Positions 55,777 to 57,500 of a DNA stretch of 57,500 bases are shown piece by piece. This DNA comes from Symbiodinium natans. Lineage: Eukaryota; Sar; Dinophyceae; Suessiales; Symbiodiniaceae. Where the stretch lies: assembly GCA_905221605.1 (NCBI GenBank), contig CAJNDS010000211.1, forward strand, positions 1 through 57,500. The letters are read 5' to 3'. The translations under genes and the position numbers were made by a program. Position 1 is the first letter of the stretch, and each line of letters opens with the position of its first letter. The notes beneath the pieces are model-generated. The model searched no databases. It was not told where the DNA came from and was given only the letters and a program-made list of their open reading frames with translations.

Positions 55777-56296
55777 GGGTTTAGGGTTTAGGGTTTAGGG
55801 CTTAGGGTTTAGGGCTTAGGGCTTAGGGTTCAGGGTTCAGGGTTTAGGGTTTAGGGTTTAGGGTTCAGGGTTTAGGGTTCAGGGCTTAGGGCTTAGGGCT
55901 TAGGGTTTAGGGTTTAGGGTTCAGGGTTCAGGATTCAGGGTTCAGGGTTCAGGGTTCAGGGCTCAGGGCTTAGGGTTTCGGGTTTAGGGTTCAGGGTTCA
56001 GGATTCAGGGTTCAGGGTTCAGGGTTCAGGGCTCAGGGCTTAGGGTTTAGGGTGCAGGGTTCAGGGTTTAGAGTTTAGGGTTCAGGGTTCAGGGTTTAGG
56101 GTTTAGGGTTTAGGGTTTAGGGTGCAGGGTTCAGGGTTCAGGGTTTAGGGTTCAGGGTTTAGGGTTTAGGGTTTAGGGTTTAGGGTTTAGGGTTCAGGGT
56201 TCAGGGTTTAGGGTTTAGGGCTTAGGGTTTAGGGTTTAGGGTTTAGGGCTTAGGGTTTAGGGTTCAGGGTTTAGGGTTTAGGGCTTAGGGTTTCGC
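55777..56296. repeat. Telomere-type array, TTTAGGG orientation, with higher-order duplication
   Basis: About 74 heptamers of the types TTTAGGG, TTCAGGG, CTTAGGG and CTCAGGG. A ten-unit block of 70 bp, marked by the odd unit GGATTCA, occurs twice in tandem (55911-55980 and 55981-56050) with near identity. The orientation is opposite to the array at 55600-55665, with about 110 bp of single-copy sequence between. Confidence 0.97.
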
Positions 56297-56767
56297 AACG
56301 AAATGGGGTCTTAGGCAGCACGTAGTTGTCCTGCTCAGACAAGCCTTTTTCCCCCGTAGCCATACCGTTTAAATCGAAACATGGGGAGATATTTCCTCTG
56401 GATACGTACAGTTCACAGCTTCCAGGGGCGAGGACTTCTTATTGGAGGTATATCTAAAGTTGTGCGTTGCTCTGAAACAACTCTATGGAGAAGGTCTGTT
56501 CACGGCCGCAGCCGGGGCAAGAAGGGCACCAACACCCTCCAATCTAGAACCAGCCTCCCTTTCGTGCACTGCTGGCGGCCTGACCAATGACAGCATCCAG
56601 GAGCGGGAACAACGCCGCAAAGGAGGCACCTCGCAGACCCCTAGAGAAACACTGACAAGCGTTCCTCACCGGGGGCCGGCACGCTTGCTGAGCCATGCTG
56701 GGTGCGTGGCCTTTGCTCCGCATGAGGAGGCGGCCATCCTGAAGCTACATATTCTGCACGATGTAAT

Positions 56768-56825
56768 ATACATATTGCATGTCACATGAGTTATGTTATG
56801 TGTGATATGTGAATACAATATGTAT
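56768..56825. repeat. Imperfect inverted repeat (hairpin)
   Basis: ATACATATTG at 56768-56777 is the reverse complement of CAATATGTAT at 56816-56825, with partial pairing continuing inwards (CACAT / ATGTG). The context is AT-rich. It could be a remnant of a foldback element. Confidence 0.6.
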
Positions 56826-56869
56826 TAGAGACTATACGTATGTGCTGTAATCAACTAGCGTATATCCAT

Positions 56870-57500
56870 CTCTTGGCTGTTCGCCTGCTCTCCCTCTCCC
56901 CGTGCTTGAGTTGCGAGATTCAACCCCGCCCGTGTCCCCTCTCCTTCCCCCATACTCTTTGCCCCCCGCGGCAGCTTGCTTGGACCCCCCTTCGCCGGAC
57001 CCTCCCCTCCCTCTCCACCCTCCCCACCCCACCCTGACCCCCCTCCCCCCTCCCTGCCCTTGTTGTGAGCTTCCACCTGCCTAGAAGCATAAGCTTATAT
57101 AAGCCGAGTCGAAGGATAAATGTAGCTCCTTGTGCCGTTGACAAGTTCAATGCTCTGGCAGACTTAAGGAGGGGGGAGGGGCGTCCAAGCCTATCGGAAG
57201 TTGAGACTTAAGCTTCACTGAAGCCGCTTCGGCTTTCAGATGCATGCTTCCGGCTGCAAATCCCACAAACTCCTGAGGCAAATCTCAACCCAACCCTGAC
57301 CCTGAATCCTCAACTCTGTAAGCTCCCAAAGTCACCCCAAAACACGCCCAACGCTGTTCCCAACGATGCCTTGCAGAGTTGTTGACAGCGCTCAAGGCAC
57401 TCCGCGCTGGGTTTGTCGTGGTTCTGGCCACCTCACGTTGGCGTTTTCGAAGATAGGGGATACCCTCTTTGGGGGGTTCCTAGAATGAGGATTACGGTAC
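56870..57500. other. Right end of window, no gene seen
   Basis: C- and CCT-rich sequence to about 57060, then unremarkable sequence. Frames on both strands are short or driven by composition (Gly/Glu-Gly or Pro-Leu rich). Confidence 0.5.

Overview
The window looks like nuclear DNA of a dinoflagellate. Four things point there: a conserved gene cut into dozens of tiny exons whose introns mostly begin GC or GA instead of GT and end AG|G; three intronless genes that join a ubiquitin-like N-terminus to ankyrin repeats; a TIR-like multi-membrane-span gene of a type common in dinoflagellates; and TTTAGGG-type telomeric arrays with abundant microsatellites. The species cannot be named from sequence alone. 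No bacterial operon, rRNA, convincing tRNA or CRISPR array was seen.

About 4.3-27.1 kb, minus strand: the backbone is a threonyl-tRNA synthetase gene. I could place 37 exons (about 1.7 kb of coding sequence in 22.8 kb) and check their phases by hand, apart from one missing piece between the exons at 16195-16224 and 7029-7073. They cover the editing domain, class II motifs 2 and 3, the three zinc ligands and the anticodon-binding domain. The start and first exons lie above 27122 and were not placed. Two intronless ankyrin genes sit inside its introns on the same strand (16715-17509 and 23660-24793). A third begins 59 nt after its stop codon (3131-4222). The 9.1 kb intron between 16194 and 7074 also holds exon-like pieces of a possible membrane protein.

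The first 3 kb hold a worn tandem repeat and exon-like minus-strand pieces. From 28 to 48 kb the sequence is a patchwork of short exon-like segments, mostly minus strand and mostly unidentified, among long CA, CT and CACACG repeats, a 9-bp minisatellite, a small mariner-like non-autonomous element (39325-39631) and a telomere-repeat block (42291-42409). At 48.8-50.6 kb, minus strand, is the TIR-like membrane protein gene. From 52 to 54.3 kb are further minus-strand exon-like pieces, including one membrane span with an acidic tail. The right end (55.6-56.3 kb) holds two oppositely oriented telomeric-repeat arrays.

How the genes relate: the synthetase is housekeeping (charges tRNA-Thr). The ankyrin genes look like mobile intronless copies that have settled in and beside it. 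I see no direct sign that they work with it. Outside the synthetase, ankyrin and TIR-like genes, exon boundaries are uncertain and many calls are only 'looks like coding sequence'.
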